This document shows positions 62,439-64,000 of a stretch of DNA of 64,000 bases, one piece after another (within the stretch, counting starts at the first letter, position 1; each line of letters starts with the position of its first letter). Both the position numbers and the translations under genes were made by a program. Under the pieces are notes generated by a model that saw only the letters and a program-made list of their open reading frames with translations, had not been told where the DNA came from and did no database searches. The stretch comes from Dawidia cretensis (lineage in GTDB: Bacteria > Bacteroidota > Bacteroidia > Cytophagales > Cyclobacteriaceae), in contig NZ_JAHESE010000004.1 in assembly GCF_018598175.1 (NCBI RefSeq), positions 124,001 through 188,000 on the forward strand, written 5' to 3'.

Positions 62439-63758
62439 ATGAATGGCATAACCGCCACCGCCGCGCTGAATAACCCCCGCACTGTACGGGCCTGGTACAT
62501 GTTCGACTGGGCAAACTCCGTGTATTCCCTGATCATTATCACGGCCATCTTTCCGATCTACTACAAAGAGGTGGCCGTTTCCAGCGGAACGGATCAGGTG
62601 AACTTCCTGGGCTTTACACTGCAGAACTCCGTGCTATATTCCTACGCACTCTCGTTCTCATTCCTGGTGGTCGCTGCCATCCTGCCGTTGCTTTCCGGCA
62701 TAGCGGATTATACCGGCAAGAAAAAGATCTTCATGAAGATCTTTGTATGGTTGGGCAGTCTGTCGTGTATGGGCTTATATCTTTTTGACAATGTATCGGC
62801 GTTGGAGTGGGGCATTGCCTGTTCTATTCTGGCCAGCATTGGCTACTCGGGCAGCCTGGTGTTTTACGATGCCTTCCTGCCGGAGATCGTTACCCGCGAC
62901 CGTTACGATGCCACCAGCGCGAACGGCTATTCGATGGGGTATATCGGCAGCGTGTTATTGATGGTAGTCTGTACAGTTTTGATTTTGGGATTTGACACGT
63001 TTGGTTTTGATAACGGAGGCGCGGCGACACGCTTTTCATTTTTACTGGTAGGCTTATGGTGGGTAGGTTTCTCGATGATACCCTTTGCCCTGCTGCCCGA
63101 AAATGCGTCGGCGCGCAAGCTGGAAGGTAGTGGCAGTGTCTGGACGAAGGGTTATCAGGAAATTCGTAAAGTATGGCGCAGCCTGCGTGAACAGCCGGAC
63201 CTAAAGCGTTACCTGGTAGCATTTTTCTTTTATAACGGCGGTGTACAAACAGTGATGTACCTGGCCACATTGTTCGGTACCGATGTACTACACCTGGGAA
63301 CTACCAGCCTGATTGCAACCGTGGTCATCATTCAGTTAGTAGGCATCCTGGGAGCGTGGTTGTTCGCCCGCCTGTCGCAAGCCAAAGGCAATCGTTATTC
63401 GCTTACGGTCATGATCATGATCTGGATCGGCATCTGTATCAGCGCATATTTTATCACGACCGAATATCAGTTTTATGCGTTGGCATTTGTTGTCGGCATG
63501 GTGATGGGCGGCATTCAGTCACTGTCCCGCGCCACATACTCTAAGCTGATTCCCGACAACACCATCGATCATGCTTCATACTTCAGCTTCTACGACGTTA
63601 CGTATAACCTTGCCATTGTGTTCGGTACATTCTCGTACGGGTTTATCGATCACCTGACGGGGAGCATGCGGTATAGCGCGCTGGCGTTGGCGCTGTATTT
63701 CATTGTTGGAGGGGGTGTTTTGTTTATGGTGAAGACGAAGTTGATACGGAAGGCTTAG
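62439..63758 (+). CDS. MFS transporter, UMF1/Atg22-like
   Basis: 439 residues with about 12 membrane helices. The N-terminus is typical of the UMF1 group (NNPRTVRAWYMFDWANSVYS, then IITAIFPIYYKEV). Other blocks are SGIADYTGKKKIFM, DAFLPEIVTRDRYDATSANG and VMGGIQSLSRATYSKLIPDN. Members export small solutes, for example amino acids in the eukaryotic vacuole. The substrate is unknown. A terminator separates it from the sulfur operon, so it is probably its own unit. Confidence 0.9.
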   Translation: MNGITATAALNNPRTVRAWYMFDWANSVYSLIIITAIFPIYYKEVAVSSGTDQVNFLGFTLQNSVLYSYALSFSFLVVAAILPLLSGIADYTGKKKIFMKIFVWLGSLSCMGLYLFDNVSALEWGIACSILASIGYSGSLVFYDAFLPEIVTRDRYDATSANGYSMGYIGSVLLMVVCTVLILGFDTFGFDNGGAATRFSFLLVGLWWVGFSMIPFALLPENASARKLEGSGSVWTKGYQEIRKVWRSLREQPDLKRYLVAFFFYNGGVQTVMYLATLFGTDVLHLGTTSLIATVVIIQLVGILGAWLFARLSQAKGNRYSLTVMIMIWIGICISAYFITTEYQFYALAFVVGMVMGGIQSLSRATYSKLIPDNTIDHASYFSFYDVTYNLAIVFGTFSYGFIDHLTGSMRYSALALALYFIVGGGVLFMVKTKLIRKA

Positions 63759-63774
63759 TATCAACGTACTAAGA

Positions 63775-63830
63775 CTGCCGGCAGCTATAGTCACAAGTTC
63801 CGTGCTTCGCACTTAAGCCTTGCGCTAGTA
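63775..63830. repeat. REP-like element copy
   Basis: The palindrome CTGCCGGCAG (63775-63784) is followed by AGTCACAAGTTCCG (63789-63802), which repeats 23015-23028 exactly; the surrounding bases show weaker similarity. CTGCCGGCAG also occurs intergenically at 19249-19258 and 45814-45823. The shared 14-mer alone could arise by chance in 64 kb, but position and context favour a dispersed repeat. Confidence 0.5.
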
Positions 63831-63867
63831 ATCCGCTTTCTTCCCTTATAAGATATTGATTGTTAGG

Positions 63868-64000
63868 TTAATACCGCAAATGCTTCACCGTCATGCCATT
63901 GTTGATCAGCTGTCGCAGTGAGTCAATGCCAACACGGAGGTGAAGCTCGACGTAGTTTTTGGTGACGCTCAGATCGCTCACTTCGGTCTTGACGCCTTCG
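63868..64000 (-). CDS. amn: C-terminus of a probable AMP nucleosidase
   Basis: The leftward frame is open through the window edge; the stop TAA lies at 63868-63870. The last 44 residues read EGVKTEVSDLSVTKNYVELH, then LRVGIDSLRQLINNGMTVKHLRY. This fits my memory of the C-terminal end of AMP nucleosidase, which hydrolyses AMP to adenine and ribose 5-phosphate. The catalytic part lies outside the window, so the assignment rests on this tail alone. Confidence 0.45.
   Translation of the reverse strand, partial: EGVKTEVSDLSVTKNYVELHLRVGIDSLRQLINNGMTVKHLRY

Overview
This window looks like a chromosomal segment of a Bacteroidota bacterium, probably of the Cytophagales type. The evidence is a SusC/SusD outer-membrane pair, a second TonB receptor with a PepSY partner, a secreted protein ending in a type IX secretion sorting domain, promoter elements of the Bacteroidota form (TTTG, then TAnnTTTG), and many single-domain response regulators and CheB/CheR-kinase fusions of the kind common in this group. 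Most of the DNA is moderately GC-rich. About 2.69-3.29 kb and 46.44-47.94 kb are visibly AT-richer, which suggests acquired DNA. I saw no tRNA, rRNA, CRISPR array or insertion sequence.

Layout. 0-3.3 kb: the end of a cyclophilin-like gene, a secreted cupin, a gene-poor gap, and an ECF sigma factor with a membrane partner. 3.3-9.8 kb: two divergent sensor kinases and two single-domain response regulators. 9.9-11.5 kb: a type IV AbiE toxin-antitoxin pair with a hairpin operator candidate. 11.6-14.4 kb: an accessory cassette with two distantly related proteins facing away from each other, a small HTH protein, a truncated DUF5675 gene, a holin-like protein and an array of 11-bp repeats. 14.4-20.4 kb: metabolic and secreted genes (nitronate monooxygenase, CotH kinase, AraC regulator, aldo/keto reductase, metallo-hydrolase). 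20.4-22.5 kb: a replication-like module with a DnaC-type ATPase. 22.9-27.6 kb: REP-like palindromes, then a palindrome-controlled operon for TonB-dependent uptake.

27.6-46.3 kb: a DprA-like protein, two tandem DUF421 membrane proteins with zinc-ribbon tails, and a stress and signalling region. It holds a hybrid kinase, CheB, a CheB-CheR-PAS-kinase fusion, SPW, ferritin-like DUF892, DUF2243, DUF6766, an LLM oxidoreductase, a response regulator, a PAS kinase and DinB. 46.4-48.9 kb: an AT-rich toxin-antitoxin pair (MqsR-like toxin, SocA/Panacea-type antitoxin) and a MarR-GNAT fusion with its own operator.

49.2-62.3 kb is the most notable region. After a YceI protein comes one closely spaced run: SusC, SusD, two DoxX-family membrane proteins with extra C-terminal domains, a SoxD-type cytochrome c, a Tat-exported SoxC-type molybdenum sulfite dehydrogenase, an FAD oxidoreductase and a YeiH-type putative sulfate exporter. 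Read together, this suggests uptake of a sulfur-bearing compound, periplasmic oxidation of sulfite-level sulfur and disposal of sulfate. An MFS transporter and the C-terminus of a probable AMP nucleosidase close the window.
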